From positions 1-61,785 of the forward strand of contig CABPZP010000008.1 of NCBI GenBank assembly GCA_902461935.1: a stretch of DNA of 61,785 nucleotides. The letters are read 5' to 3'. This DNA is from Merdicola sp905200315 (lineage in GTDB: Bacteria; Bacillota; Clostridia; TANB77; CAG-508). Made by a program: the position numbers and the translations under genes. The notes under the pieces are model-generated. The model had not been told where the DNA came from. It was given only the letters and a program-made list of their open reading frames with translations, and made no database searches. Positions within the stretch are counted from its first letter, which is position 1. Each line of letters opens with the position of its first letter. This document shows positions 9,401 through 19,000 of this stretch, piece after piece.

Positions 9401-9428
9401 ACCCCCTAACAAAAAATATGCTAGGGGT
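9401..9428 (-). promoter_or_regulatory. hairpin covering the ribosome site of the YkvI-like gene
   Basis: On the minus strand ACCCCTA, a 13-base loop, then TAGGGGGT, whose G run is also the Shine-Dalgarno of the gene starting at 9395. There is no T run, so it is a better candidate for translational masking than for a terminator. Confidence 0.45.
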
Positions 9429-9440
9429 AAATAATTAATA

Positions 9441-10835
9441 CTATTTTTTTCTTTTTCTAATAAATGAAATTATTATACCAAGTAATATTATTAAAATTGG
9501 AATTATAAATATAATTGCTAAAACAATATTATTTTGTTTTTCAGTTGCAGTGTATGTTACTGTATTTGTATTTTTTCTAATTGTAATAGAAGAATCTTTT
9601 TCTGTTAAATATGCAACTGTATTTAATAATAAGTCTTTATTACTATAAATCGTAAAAGGCACTACTGTTTGATTTCCAATTGTTGCTGAATCTTGAGCAA
9701 ATTTACTATTTGAGTAAATTATTAATTTGGAAGTTTTGTCATCATCTATTTTCTTTGAAAGTTCAGCACCTAAAGTAAATGGACCTTTTGTATTTGAATC
9801 ACTTGCTAAGTAAGATGTATCGTTAGATTCAATTATTTTAGTAGATTCTACATTTAAACTATCTAATTTGTCATCATCAGCTAAATCTATTTTTGAACTA
9901 TTTACAAACATTAATAAACCATCTGTTATTAGGTGTTCGGTAATTTTGTGGTAAGACATATTTGGAATTATATATCTTGTATCTCCTGAAGCTGTCTTTG
10001 AAGTATCGCTTTCTTTTACTGTATCTGTAGAAACTGAAACACCATATAAATCTAAAATACTTTTTAAATTTACAAAATTATCAGAAAATCCATCCATTAA
10101 GCATAAAATATTTCCACCATTATTTATATAATTTACTATTTTATTTTTTTCTAGTTCAGAATAATCAGAAGTTGGAGTAGTTAAAATTAAACAATCACAT
10201 TTTTCTGGAAATTCTGATGTAATTAAATCTAATGTATTTACATCGTTTATTTCGTTTTGCAAAAATACATTAAATGTAGAAAGTTTAGAAAGTGCTTCAG
10301 AATGACCTGTTAAGAAATATACTTGAGGCTTTTCGTCTGTAATAATATTTAGAATGGCACTTGTTAATGTTTGTTCTGTTGTATCTATTTGCTCGTAAGA
10401 AGAATAATCATATGTATAAAAATCTGAACTTGTTAATATTTTGCTTTTTTCATCACAAGCAACTACAACACCTTGGTTGCCATCTTCAACTTCATATTTA
10501 GTATATAAATCTGCATTTTTTTCTGCATCTGCAACAGTTACTTTTATATTTGAATTTTCTCTGGTATATTGTTTTGCAAGTTCTACAGAATTATTACTAT
10601 CTTCATATCCGAAGAAATAAATATTTATTTCTTTATTTATATCTTTAATTTTTTCTTTACTTTCATCTGTTAAAGAATATAATTTATTTTCTGTTAAATC
10701 TATAGTTTTTAAATTTAATTTTTGAACCCCATAATTAATACCAATAAATAATGCAATCATAATTGCTATTAATGCAAAAGTTTTACTTGTATTAATAAGA
10801 CATTTGTTTTTTATTATTTCAATAAACTTTTTCAT
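9441..10835 (-). CDS. GldG-like auxiliary component of an ABC transporter
   Basis: 464 residues: N-terminal TM helix (about 18-38), a large extracytoplasmic ABC_transp_aux/GldG domain (starting LTENKLYSLTDESKEKI, then QVYFLTGHSEA-type and a DCLILTTPTSDYSELEKNKI helix), a C-terminal TM helix and a basic tail. The family pairs with ABC-2 exporters; in gliding bacteria it is GldG, in others its cargo is unknown. Start ATG 10835 has AGGAAGGAG close upstream; the open frame extends 15 codons further into the permease gene without a better start. Third gene of ATPase-permease-GldG order. Confidence 0.85.
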   Translation of the reverse strand: MKKFIEIIKNKCLINTSKTFALIAIMIALFIGINYGVQKLNLKTIDLTENKLYSLTDESKEKIKDINKEINIYFFGYEDSNNSVELAKQYTRENSNIKVTVADAEKNADLYTKYEVEDGNQGVVVACDEKSKILTSSDFYTYDYSSYEQIDTTEQTLTSAILNIITDEKPQVYFLTGHSEALSKLSTFNVFLQNEINDVNTLDLITSEFPEKCDCLILTTPTSDYSELEKNKIVNYINNGGNILCLMDGFSDNFVNLKSILDLYGVSVSTDTVKESDTSKTASGDTRYIIPNMSYHKITEHLITDGLLMFVNSSKIDLADDDKLDSLNVESTKIIESNDTSYLASDSNTKGPFTLGAELSKKIDDDKTSKLIIYSNSKFAQDSATIGNQTVVPFTIYSNKDLLLNTVAYLTEKDSSITIRKNTNTVTYTATEKQNNIVLAIIFIIPILIILLGIIISFIRKRKK

Positions 10836-10848
10836 AATATCTCCTTCC

Positions 10849-11529
10849 TTATTTAACACTTTTTCTTCTTTGTAAAACAATAATTGTTAATGCTACAAAT
10901 AATAAGGTAAAACTTATAAATGTAACAATTTCGCTTAAAGCAATTTGGCCAGAAGGAAATTTGTCAAACATATTAATTAAAGATAAAGATGAAAATATTT
11001 CATTAATATCTGGTAAAAACCAAGTTAAAATAAAGAAGCCAATTGTTAAAATTGCTGCAACAACTTGATTTTCTGTTATACTTGAAGCAAACATACCAAA
11101 AGAAATATAAGCTGCACCAAGTAATAAAAAACCACCCAAAGTTACAATAGAAGAAACAAAATCTGGTTTACCAAAATACATAAGTATAAAATAGTATATA
11201 AATGTTAAAAGTTCTGTAATTAAAAGTACACAAATTGCTGCTAAAAATTTACCAAAAACAATAGAGGTAATTCCACGAGGTGATGTAAATAAAAGTTGGT
11301 CTGTTCCTTCCTTTTTCTCTTCTGAAAACATTCTCATAGTAAGAATTGGAGTAATAAATGTTAAAATTGTAGCAAGAGAATAAAACATATTTTGAAATTT
11401 AGACATTCCATAAGAAAGTATATCTAAATAAAAGAATACGCTTGTCATTAATAAAAATAAACCAATAAAAACATATCCAATAGGTGATAGAAAATAGCTT
11501 TTTAATTCTTTTTTTAATACTGCAAACAT
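10849..11529 (-). CDS. ABC-2 type transporter permease
   Basis: 226 residues, six hydrophobic helices, with the ABC-2 family opening FAVLKKELKSYFLSPIGYVFIGLFLL and the cytoplasmic EEKKEGTDQLLFTSPRG stretch (coupling region) at about 70-86. GGAGG precedes the ATG. Its start overlaps the ATPase stop as TAATG (sharing base 11529), so the two are translationally coupled. With the ATPase it forms a Gld/NosFY-like exporter. Confidence 0.88.
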   Translation of the reverse strand: MFAVLKKELKSYFLSPIGYVFIGLFLLMTSVFFYLDILSYGMSKFQNMFYSLATILTFITPILTMRMFSEEKKEGTDQLLFTSPRGITSIVFGKFLAAICVLLITELLTFIYYFILMYFGKPDFVSSIVTLGGFLLLGAAYISFGMFASSITENQVVAAILTIGFFILTWFLPDINEIFSSLSLINMFDKFPSGQIALSEIVTFISFTLLFVALTIIVLQRRKSVK

Positions 11530-12476
11530 TATTTATTACCTCCTTTATCTTTTATTAGATCTATAAATGCATCTTCAAGGGTTGTTTCAGACTTTTTAAG
11601 TTCAAATATTGTAATTCCCTCTTTAGCAAATTTTTCAAAAATAATTTTACGTATATCGCTGTTTTCTTTTGCTGTTAAAGAATATTGTATAGTGTTATCA
11701 TCATTTTTCTTAATTAATTTTATTTCTGTAATTTCAGGAATTTCTTTTACAACATTTTTTATTTTATTTTCGGAATCTTCAACAGTAACTAAAATAACAT
11801 TATTTTTAGAAACTTTATTTTTCAAATTTTCTGGTGTATCTATAGCAATTAATTTACCCTTATTTAAAATAATTACTTTTTTACACATTTGAGAAATCTC
11901 AGATAAAATATGTGAACTAATAATAATTGTATGATCCTTTGCTAAAGACTTTATTAAATTTCTTATTTCAGTAATTTGTTTAGGGTCTAAACCAACAGTA
12001 GGTTCATCTAAAATTAAAATTTTAGGGCTACCAACTAAAGCACCGGCCATGCTAACTCTTTGTTTATAACCACGAGACAAATTCTTAATTAATTTGTTTT
12101 GCACATCTGTTAAATTAGTTTTAGCCATAATATCGGAAACCATATTCTTTTTATCTTTTCCTTTAACATATTTAAGCTCTGCCATATAGTTTATAAATTC
12201 TTTAACAGTTAAATCCTTATAAAGTGGTACATTTTCAGGCATATAACCAATATTAGATTTAGCCTTTTTACTTTTTTTAGAGATATTCACCCCATTAATT
12301 AAAATCTCGCCACTTGTAGGTTCAATAAAACCAGTAAGCATATTCATTGTAGTAGATTTACCAGCACCATTAGGACCCAAAAGACCTATAATTTCGCCAT
12401 CGTCAATTTCAAAAGAAATATTATCAACTGCAACAAAACTGCCATATTTTTTGCAAACATTTTTTACAGTAATCAC
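11529..12476 (-). CDS. ABC transporter ATP-binding protein
   Basis: 315 residues. Walker A GPNGAGKST (about 34-42), Q-loop region YMPENVPLY, signature LSRGYKQR (about 138), Walker B ILILDEPTVGLD (about 157-168) and H-loop SSHILSE. A C-terminal domain after about residue 220 is typical of the CcmA/GldA-like drug-exporter class. The start is GTG 12476 with GGAGG nine bases upstream. First gene of the six-gene leftward operon. Confidence 0.93.
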   Translation of the reverse strand: MITVKNVCKKYGSFVAVDNISFEIDDGEIIGLLGPNGAGKSTTMNMLTGFIEPTSGEILINGVNISKKSKKAKSNIGYMPENVPLYKDLTVKEFINYMAELKYVKGKDKKNMVSDIMAKTNLTDVQNKLIKNLSRGYKQRVSMAGALVGSPKILILDEPTVGLDPKQITEIRNLIKSLAKDHTIIISSHILSEISQMCKKVIILNKGKLIAIDTPENLKNKVSKNNVILVTVEDSENKIKNVVKEIPEITEIKLIKKNDDNTIQYSLTAKENSDIRKIIFEKFAKEGITIFELKKSETTLEDAFIDLIKDKGGNK

Positions 12477-12516
12477 GAAAAAACCTCCTTAAAATATAAA
12501 ATTAATATATACGGAA

Positions 12517-12545
12517 ATACTATCACTTGTAAGCAAAAAATTCAA
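12517..12545 (-). promoter_or_regulatory. putative promoter of the ABC operon
   Basis: Minus strand TTGAAT, 17 bases, TAGTAT, 41 bases before the GTG start. Confidence 0.5.
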
Positions 12546-12692
12546 TAAAAACAAAAACAAATTACAAACAATTCACAAAAAAAACACAAATATAAATATG
12601 CCCACAATATTACAACTATAATACATTTTTGTTATATTTAACTATGAATTAATTATTCATGATATAATATAGCAGAAAATATACTAAAGGAA

Positions 12693-12923
12693 ATGAATTT
12701 GGTTTACGATAGACAAAATAAAGTTTATTATTTAGCAACTTGAGAATATTATGGAGTACAAAATTCGGTTAAAGATGGATATAAAAAAGGTAATACATAT
12801 GTTGTAAATGGAGAATATGAAACATCTCTATATAATGAGCAAGAAGAAAAAGTAAATAATTTTACATTAGCACTTGAAAAAGATGGCGAAAATTATAAAT
12901 TTGTTTCAAACTCAATGAAATAA
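12693..12923 (+). pseudogene. short gene remnant interrupted by TGA
   Basis: In the 543-base gap 12477-13019 a 76-codon frame starting ATG 12693 reads like a real beta-strand-rich domain end (YDRQNKVYYLAT, then EYYGVQNSVKDGYKKGN, ending KFVSNSMK-TAA) but has one in-frame TGA at 12741-12743 (codon 17). Upstream DNA shows no continuing frame. I take it as the 3' remnant of a decayed lipoprotein-like gene; the family is not recognised. TGA is not used as a stop by any gene here, so readthrough is a remote alternative. Confidence 0.5.
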
Positions 12924-12954
12924 AATTGAATATCTGCTCATTTAGAGCCAAAAA

Positions 12955-12983
12955 TTGACTTTTTTTGTATTTAGGAGTATAAT
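12955..12983 (+). promoter_or_regulatory. promoter of the coiled-coil protein gene
   Basis: TTGACT (12955-12960), 17 bases, TATAAT (12978-12983). Confidence 0.75.
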
Positions 12984-13019
12984 TATAAATAATTGAGTAA
13001 TAATTTAGGAGGAAAGTTT

Positions 13020-14573
13020 ATGGAAGAAAAAATTAAAAAACTAAAGAACGATATAGAAATACTACAAAATGTATATGATAATGATATGAAAAGTGGAAAA
13101 AACGAAGAAAATGATCAGATTCAAGCAAATAGACAAAAAGGGATAAATAAATTACAAGAAGAACTTAAAGAAGTTGAGATAGAAAAATTAAGCAAACTTA
13201 AAGAAAGAAAAGTAGAGCTTGAAGGAATACTTAAGAAAAAAGAAAGTTTAAACAAAGATAAAGAACAATTAGAACAAGCCATTTATGAAATGAGCGGAGA
13301 AAATACAAGTGCTGAAGCAAAAGAATATGAAAATGATTTAGGAAAAGTTAATGCTGAATTGGATTCATTAAAAGTTTATGAAGAGGAACTAAACGGAATT
13401 AATGCAGAAATAGGAGAAATAAGCGAAAAATACAATATAAAAGAAAATGCAAAGGAAAATAAAATATACTCAAAAGAGAGTGATGAAAATGCAAATATAC
13501 ACCATATAAAAATGTCTGATGGCCAGGAAGTTATTTTAGTTGAAGATATATATAACCAAAATCAATTTAATATTGATGGAATGAAAACTTATATGTATAA
13601 TGTTATTGGAAAGGAAGGTAAAGCTAAAGTTGTATATTTAGATGAAGACTTAGATTTTGACATGATAAATAAAGATGATAAATATGCATATATAGTAAGA
13701 GATTTTTTATCTCCTGCTAGAATTGAAAGATTATCTTCACAAGAAGCTAAAGGAAAAGGTGTTGTAGATTTTCTTTATGTAGGAAACATACAGAAAGACC
13801 AAGAAAGCGAAATAGGATATAAAAGAATAAGATATACTGATGATTATATATATAACAAAATATCAAAGAAAGAGTATGAATTTGAAAGTAAGAATAAAAA
13901 AGAACTTGAAAACAACATAGAAAAATATGGAGAAGATAAATATAGAAAAGGTTTAGAAACAGTGACAGGCAAATTAGAGTCAATAATAAATCAAAGACCA
14001 GATTTATATAAGGAGAATATAAAAGACGAAAATACAACTAATCAACAAAATAATAATACAATTGAAAAATCAAACATAGTAGAACCAAATAATAATATAA
14101 TCAACAGACCAAATATAGTAGAACCAAATAATAATACAATCAACAGACCAAATACAGTAGAAACAAATTATAATTCAACTAACAAGCAAAATACAATAGA
14201 ACAAGACAATAAAAACACATCAATGGTTGAATACAAAAAGGACAATAGAATTATAGCTTGGATAAAAGATAGATTTAATGGTATAAAAGAAAAATTTAAT
14301 AGCGTAAAAGAAAGATTTTCAAAATCAAAGAACAACAAAGAAGAAGTTGAATTAAATGAAGTTGGAGAAGCTTGGCAAGATTATATAGATATGCAAGAAG
14401 AAAATGCAAGTAAAGAAAGTAAAGCAAAAGGATTTAAAGAAGGTTTACAAGTAAAAGGTCAACAATTAAAACAATCTAAAATTGCTAGAAAGCTAACTAG
14501 ACAAAATGAAAAAGATAAAAAACTAGTAGAAAAACATGAAATGCAACAAGAAGATGATGAAATAGATTTATAA
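13020..14573 (+). CDS. large charged coiled-coil protein with Asn-rich tandem repeats, function unknown
   Basis: 517 residues, no signal peptide or TM helix. Residues 1-140 are Lys/Glu-rich heptads predicted to form coiled coil; about 155-330 look like a compact alpha/beta domain; about 340-405 hold imperfect 13-14-residue repeats of the form NIVEPNNN-INRP (four or so copies); the C-terminus is again charged helix. The domain is not recognised. AGGAGG precedes ATG 13020, and a consensus promoter lies 37 bases upstream, so it is a single-gene unit. The repeat tract is likely a flexible linker and may vary in copy number between strains. Confidence 0.75.
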   Translation: MEEKIKKLKNDIEILQNVYDNDMKSGKNEENDQIQANRQKGINKLQEELKEVEIEKLSKLKERKVELEGILKKKESLNKDKEQLEQAIYEMSGENTSAEAKEYENDLGKVNAELDSLKVYEEELNGINAEIGEISEKYNIKENAKENKIYSKESDENANIHHIKMSDGQEVILVEDIYNQNQFNIDGMKTYMYNVIGKEGKAKVVYLDEDLDFDMINKDDKYAYIVRDFLSPARIERLSSQEAKGKGVVDFLYVGNIQKDQESEIGYKRIRYTDDYIYNKISKKEYEFESKNKKELENNIEKYGEDKYRKGLETVTGKLESIINQRPDLYKENIKDENTTNQQNNNTIEKSNIVEPNNNIINRPNIVEPNNNTINRPNTVETNYNSTNKQNTIEQDNKNTSMVEYKKDNRIIAWIKDRFNGIKEKFNSVKERFSKSKNNKEEVELNEVGEAWQDYIDMQEENASKESKAKGFKEGLQVKGQQLKQSKIARKLTRQNEKDKKLVEKHEMQQEDDEIDL

Positions 14574-14628
14574 ATTTAAGTATAATTAAACAAAAATAAT
14601 AATATAAATGCAATAACGGAGGTTGTAT

Positions 14629-15228
14629 ATGGAAAATATATATCCAATGCTTATTGCATTTTTTATGATTTTTGTTTCTGAATTAGGGGATAAAACACAA
14701 ATTTTAGTAATGAGTTTTTCAGGAAAACAGAAAATAGCAACTATTTTATTAGGTGTTGCCTTAGGTACTTTTTTTAGCCACGGTTTAGCAATTTTATTTG
14801 GTAGTTATATAGGGGCAATAAATAATGAAAATGTAAAATTAATTTTAGATTTTGCTACAAATATAATATTTATTATTTTTGGATTAATATTTTTATTTAA
14901 TAAAGAAAAAGAAGAAAGCGATGAAAATAAAACAGGTTTATTAAGTAAATTGGCAAATATAAAACTAAACTACATACTAATAATTGCAATTAGTATTGCA
15001 GTAGGAGAACTAGGAGATAAAACATTTTTAGCTGCAATAGGACTTGGAATACAATATGCAAAATATAAAATACCATTAGTTATTGGAGCAATAATGGGAA
15101 TGGTTATAAGTGATTTACTTGCAATTATATTAGGAAAAATTATAAGCAAAAAAATACCAGAAGAATTAATGAAAAAAATATCAGGAATTTTGTTTATTAT
15201 ATTTGGAATAATTGGAATTTTGTTCTAA
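14629..15228 (+). CDS. TMEM165/GDT1 (UPF0016) family manganese exporter
   Basis: 199 residues, six TM helices in two homologous halves. Each half carries the family signature ExGDKT: SELGDKTQ in helix 1 and GELGDKTF in helix 4. Bacterial members (MneA/MntX type) export Mn2+ or exchange cations. ATG 14629 is chosen since GGAGG lies eight bases upstream; an in-frame TTG six bases earlier is too close. No metal riboswitch is seen upstream (55 bases only). Confidence 0.9.
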   Translation: MENIYPMLIAFFMIFVSELGDKTQILVMSFSGKQKIATILLGVALGTFFSHGLAILFGSYIGAINNENVKLILDFATNIIFIIFGLIFLFNKEKEESDENKTGLLSKLANIKLNYILIIAISIAVGELGDKTFLAAIGLGIQYAKYKIPLVIGAIMGMVISDLLAIILGKIISKKIPEELMKKISGILFIIFGIIGILF

Positions 15229-15233
15229 AAAAC

Positions 15234-15262
15234 TTGGAAAATATATTAACATAATGTATAAT
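15234..15262 (+). promoter_or_regulatory. promoter of the gene at 15375
   Basis: TTGGAA (15234-15239), 17 bases, TATAAT (15257-15262); leaves a 5' leader of about 105 bases. Confidence 0.65.
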
Positions 15263-15374
15263 ACTATTGTTTTATATAGATTAATTTCTATGTTCACTAA
15301 TAGGAACATAACTTCCTAATTTAGTTTAAACATATATAACAAGTAAACAGCAACAATTAGAAAGGATGATGACA

Positions 15375-15911
15375 ATGAAGCGGAGAATTAAAATTTTAAT
15401 AGTAAAGGTACAAGAATATTGTCAATTGCACAATAAGACAGCTTTTGACGTTGTGTCTGATTGTTCAATAGTTGTAGGGATTGTAATTTTAGGGCTTATA
15501 GTATTTTTATCCTTGGAACCTAAAAAAATGACAAGTTCAGATGTTGAATATTGTAAAGAAAGGATAGAAAAAATAAGTAAAAATGAGTTCTGGGAGTCTG
15601 TTGAGATTATTAATCAATTGGAAAAAAAGGGGTATCGTGTATGGATAGACTATGAAAACTCCAAAATTACAATTGATCATGTACACGGAAATTCAGAAAT
15701 GGTTATTTTTCAAAAAATAAAAAATGAAGATATTTCATTAAAAAAAGATCTTTCTGATGCAAAAAATAATCAAATAATTGGTACTATACTTGCAGGAGCC
15801 GCAGGAGTGATAGTAGGTCCAGTAGTAATTATAATAATATTAGCAATTTTTTTAGTAATTTGCTATATTATTGAATGGATTCAAAAAATTGCAGAGAAAA
15901 TAAAAAAGTAA
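15375..15911 (+). CDS. small membrane protein of unknown family, foreign-looking codon use
   Basis: 178 residues: TM helix at about 33-53, a polar domain (about 55-125) and a glycine/isoleucine-rich long TM region (about 133-165). No family recognised. ATG 15375 has AAAGGA eight bases upstream. Codon 3 is CGG (15381-15383), the only CGG in the window that is read straight through; skipping its C would end the frame after a few codons. The gene also uses GTG, GAG, TTG and GGG more freely than its neighbours. Own promoter and own terminator. I infer recent acquisition; its expression in this host may be poor. Confidence 0.7.
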   Translation: MKRRIKILIVKVQEYCQLHNKTAFDVVSDCSIVVGIVILGLIVFLSLEPKKMTSSDVEYCKERIEKISKNEFWESVEIINQLEKKGYRVWIDYENSKITIDHVHGNSEMVIFQKIKNEDISLKKDLSDAKNNQIIGTILAGAAGVIVGPVVIIIILAIFLVICYIIEWIQKIAEKIKK

Positions 15912-15923
15912 ATTTTCCGGGTT

Positions 15924-15957
15924 TGGAGGAGTAATATTATTACTCCTCCATTTTGTT
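15924..15957 (+). terminator. strong terminator after the gene at 15375
   Basis: Perfect inverted repeat TGGAGGAGTAATA / TATTACTCCTCCA followed by TTTTGTT. Confidence 0.85.
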
Positions 15958-15968
15958 ATATATTTTAA

Positions 15969-15997
15969 TTGAAAATATTTATACAATTTGATATAAT
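15969..15997 (+). promoter_or_regulatory. promoter of dnaE
   Basis: TTGAAA (15969-15974), 17 bases, TATAAT (15992-15997), 25 bases before the start codon. Confidence 0.8.
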
Positions 15998-16022
15998 TCC
16001 AAAAAATGGAGGAGATTTAAGG

Positions 16023-19000
16023 ATGTCTAATTTTGTACATTTGCATGTGCATAGCGAATTTAGTTTACTTGATGGAGCTAACAGAATAAAAGACCTGCCA
16101 GTTAGAGCTAAAGAACTTGGTATGGATTCTATTGCTATAACAGACCACGGAGTTATGTATGGAGCAATAGACTTTTATAAAGCTTGTAAAAAAGAAGGAG
16201 TGAAACCTATTATAGGGTGTGAAGTATATGTTGCACCACGTACAAGATTTCAAAAGGAACCGGGAATAGATAATAAATATAATCATCTAATTTTGCTTGC
16301 AAAAAATAACGAAGGTTACAAAAACTTAAGTAAAATGGTTTCTATAGGATTTACAGAAGGTTATTATTACAAGCCAAGAATTGATTTAGAAACAATAGAA
16401 AAATACCACGAGGGAGTAATTTGTCTTAGTGCCTGCTTAGCAGGAAGCGTTAATCAAGCTATTTTGAATGGAGATATGCAAAAGGCAGAAGAAAGAGCTT
16501 TGTGGTTTAAAAATGTTTTTAAAGATGATTATTATTTAGAAATTCAAAATAACGGAATAAAGGAGCAAGTTTTAGCAAACCAAAAACTAATAGAATTAAG
16601 TAGAAAGCTAGATATTCCACTAGTTGCAACAAATGACGCTCATTATTTAAAAAAAGAAGATGCATATAATCACGAAGTTTTACTTTGCATTCAAACAGGA
16701 AAAAGAATGAGTGATACAGATAGAATGAAGTTTGATACAGAAGAACTCTATATAAAATCTCCAGAAGAGATGATAGATTACTTTAAAAATTTTCCTGAAG
16801 CTATAGAAAATACAGTAAAAATAGCAAATGAATGTAATGTAGAATTCGAATTTGGAAATACAATTTTGCCTAATTATGATGTTCCAGAAGAATTTGAAAC
16901 ACATTACGATTATCTAAAAAAATTATGTGATGATGGACTAATAGAACGTTATGGCGAAAATTATTCTGAAGACATTAAGAAAAGAGCAGAATATGAAATT
17001 GGAATAATTAAAAAAATGGGTTATGTAGATTATTATTTAATTGTATGGGATTTTATACATTATGCTAAATCGCACGGAATTCCTGTTGGACCAGGTAGAG
17101 GTTCAGGAGCTGGTTCAATTTTGGCATATGCTATTGGAATAACAGATATAGACCCTATGAAATACAATTTACTATTTGAAAGATTTCTAAATCCAGAAAG
17201 AATAAGTATGCCCGACTTTGATGTTGACTTTTGTTATGAAAGAAGACAAGATGTTATAGATTATGTATGTAGAAAATATGGTCATGACCATGTTTCACAG
17301 ATTATTACATTTGGAACAATGTCTGCAAGAATGGTTATAAGAGATGTTGGTAGAGTGCTAGATTTTCCATATGCAGAGTGCGATAAACTTGCAAAAATGA
17401 TACCAAATGAATTACATATTACTATAAAAAAAGCACTTGAACAAAATAAAGAATTGAACAATTTATATGAAACAGATGAAAATATAAAAAAATTACTAGA
17501 TATTGCGATGGCATTAGAAGGAATGCCAAGACAGGCTTCAACACATGCTTGTGGAGTTGTTATTACAAAAGACCCAGTAGATACATATGTTCCTCTATAT
17601 GTTAGAGATGGGCAAATTTCAACACAGTATATAATGACAACACTAGAAGAACTTGGACTATTGAAAATGGACTTCTTAGGACTACGTACACTTACAGTTA
17701 TAAAAGACTGTATGGACTTAGTAAAACAATGTAGAGGCATAGATGTTGAATTTGATAAAGATATGTCAGATCCAAAGGTATATAAATTATGGCAAGAAGG
17801 GAAAACATCTGGAATATTCCAATTTGAAAGCCAAGGTATGACAAACTTTATGAAAGAATTGAAACCAGACTGTTTAGAAGATTTAATAGCAGGTGTTTCA
17901 TTATACAGACCAGGACCAATGGATCAAATTCCTCGTTATATTAGAGGAAAACTAAATCCAGGTCATAACGAATATACACATCCGGCATTAGAGCCAATTT
18001 TAAATGTAACTTATGGATGTATGGTGTACCAAGAACAGGTTATGCAAATAGTTAGAGACCTAGCAGGTTATTCACTAGGTAGAGCAGATTTAGTTAGAAG
18101 AGCTATGGGTAAGAAAAAGCTTGATGTAATGGCAAAAGAAAGAGAAATATTTATTCATGGAGAAGTAGATGAAGCGGGAAATGTTTTAGTACCAGGTTGT
18201 GTAAGAAATGGAATAGATGAAAAAAGTGCAAATAAAATATTTGACGAAATGGCAGAATTTGCAAAATATGCATTTAATAAATCACATGCAGCATGTTATG
18301 CAGTTGTAGCATATAGAACAGCATATTTAAAAGCATATTATCCAGAAGAATTTATGGCAGCTACATTAAACAGTTTTCTTGGAAACTTAGATAAAGTACC
18401 AGAATATATAGATGAATGTAAAAGACTAAAAATAGAAATATTAAAACCAGATGTAAATAAAAGTTTTACTAAATTTACGGTTGACAATGGAAAAATAAGA
18501 TTTGGATTAGGAAGCATAAAAAATGTTGGTGTAGCAGTTGTTGAAAACATTGTAGAAGAAAGAGAAAAACACGGAAAATATGAAAGCTTTACAGATTTTT
18601 GTGAAAGAACGAAAGACTTAGGTGTAAACAGAAAATGTGTAGAAAGCTTCATAAAAGCAGGGTGTTTTGACGAATTTGAACAAACAAGGCATACACTCTT
18701 GGAATCTTTTGAAGGAATATTAGATACAATTCAAAGTGAAAATAAAAAAGCATTTGATGGACAAGTTACAATGTTTGATTTAGGAGGAAATGAAAACGAA
18801 AATCTAGATTCAATTAAATATAATTTTATTGAAGTAGAAGAGCTTTCAGAAAAGGAATTATTATCAATGGAAAAAGAAATGCTTGGAATTTATTTATCTG
18901 GTCATCCATTAGAAAAAATAAAAGAACAAATAGCAGCACAAAGCACAATAAATACATTAAAAATGAAAGAAATTGAAGAAAATATATCTAATCCAGAAAT

